From JBPOIS01 sp052034295 (lineage in GTDB: Bacteria; Pseudomonadota; Gammaproteobacteria; Pseudomonadales; Moraxellaceae), in NCBI GenBank assembly GCA_052034295.1, contig JBPOIS010000177.1, positions 1-6,110 of the forward strand: a stretch of DNA of 6,110 nt, read 5' to 3'. The translations under genes were made by a program, and so were the position numbers. Every line of letters begins with the position of its first letter. The first letter of the stretch is position 1. Below are positions 5,806 to 6,110 of the stretch, piece after piece. Below the pieces are notes generated by a model. That model saw nothing but the letters and a program-made list of their open reading frames with translations. It was not told the DNA's origin and searched no databases.

Positions 5806-5894
5806 GTGCGGGGCGTTCAGGCGACTGGCTTGTGTGGTGTGCCAAAACCGGCTATCTAGGCTACAGCGGCGCAGGCCGTGTCCCCGTTTGCTTC

Positions 5895-5899
5895 AGGAG
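5895..5899 (+). promoter_or_regulatory. Ribosome binding site of the VOC-family gene
   Basis: AGGAG lies 11 nt before ATG 5911, a strong core with slightly long spacing. It supports this start over the internal in-frame ATG at 5926. No good promoter hexamers were found between the terminator and this site. Confidence 0.6.
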
Positions 5900-5910
5900 T
5901 ACACCGACCC

Positions 5911-6110
5911 ATGTTTAGCCATGTGATGATTGGCACCCGTGACCTCGAGCAGGCCCGGCAGTTCTACGATGCCGTGCTGGCCACCCTGTCGGTGCCCCCC
6001 GGCCGGGAAAACACCAGTCCCACTGGGCAGCGGCGGCTGTTTTACCGCCATGCCGGCAACACCTTTGGGGTGACTGAGCCCATCAATGGCGAACCGGCCA
6101 CCGTGGCCAA
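5911..6110 (+). CDS. VOC-family (glyoxalase/bleomycin resistance/dioxygenase) protein, N-terminal part
   Basis: Sixty-six codons are visible before the window ends. The opening MFSHVMIGTRDLEQARQFYD is the typical first beta-alpha unit of the vicinal oxygen chelate fold: a strand with a His at position 4 that is often the first metal ligand, followed by a 'D-x-x-x-A-x-x-F-Y' helix. A strand RRLFYRHAGNTFGVTEPING (43-62) follows, as expected for this fold. The family includes glyoxalase I, extradiol dioxygenases, fosfomycin and bleomycin resistance proteins, and many small uncharacterised enzymes. The visible part cannot tell which. It lies after the ihfA terminator on the same strand and is probably a separate transcription unit. 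Confidence 0.82.
   Translation, partial: MFSHVMIGTRDLEQARQFYDAVLATLSVPPGRENTSPTGQRRLFYRHAGNTFGVTEPINGEPATVA

Noticed and set aside
5830..5858. Possible promoter TTGTGT-17 bp-TATCTA before the VOC-family gene
   Set aside because: Both hexamers match the consensus at only three of six positions, too weak to annotate.

Overview
The window looks like a chromosomal segment of a GC-rich gammaproteobacterium. The core genes run at about 65% G+C in the stretches counted. The strongest evidence is the order pheS-pheT-ihfA on one strand, which is the classic gammaproteobacterial arrangement of both phenylalanyl-tRNA synthetase subunits followed by the IHF alpha subunit. From memory, the PheS sequence resembles Pseudomonadales (including Moraxellaceae) proteins, but that placement is tentative without a search.

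Layout, all on the plus strand: (1) the last 99 codons of an outer-membrane beta-barrel protein, probably a TonB-dependent receptor; (2) a small exported protein resembling the IrmA family, with clearly lower G+C (about 50%) than its neighbours, whose stop codon is joined directly to a 69-bp site with the architecture of an integron attC site; (3) about 400 bp with no convincing gene, holding short repeats and an operator-like palindrome; (4) a small FMN-binding split-barrel protein of the pyridoxamine 5'-phosphate oxidase superfamily; (5) the pheS-pheT-ihfA operon, closed by a strong intrinsic terminator; (6) the start of a VOC (glyoxalase/dioxygenase superfamily) protein that runs off the window.

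PheS and PheT form the (alpha-beta)2 enzyme that charges tRNA-Phe. ihfA overlaps pheT by four bases and is probably translationally coupled to it. IHF alpha then pairs with IHF beta, encoded elsewhere, to bend DNA. rplT, which commonly precedes pheS in this group, is absent here.

The most notable observation is the attC-like site at 902-970. It suggests that the IrmA-like gene arrived as an integron gene cassette, now sitting alone about 1.1 kb upstream of a core translation operon. No integrase gene, attI site or second attC site is visible, and no canonical left cassette boundary was found, so the element may be a lone or decayed cassette.
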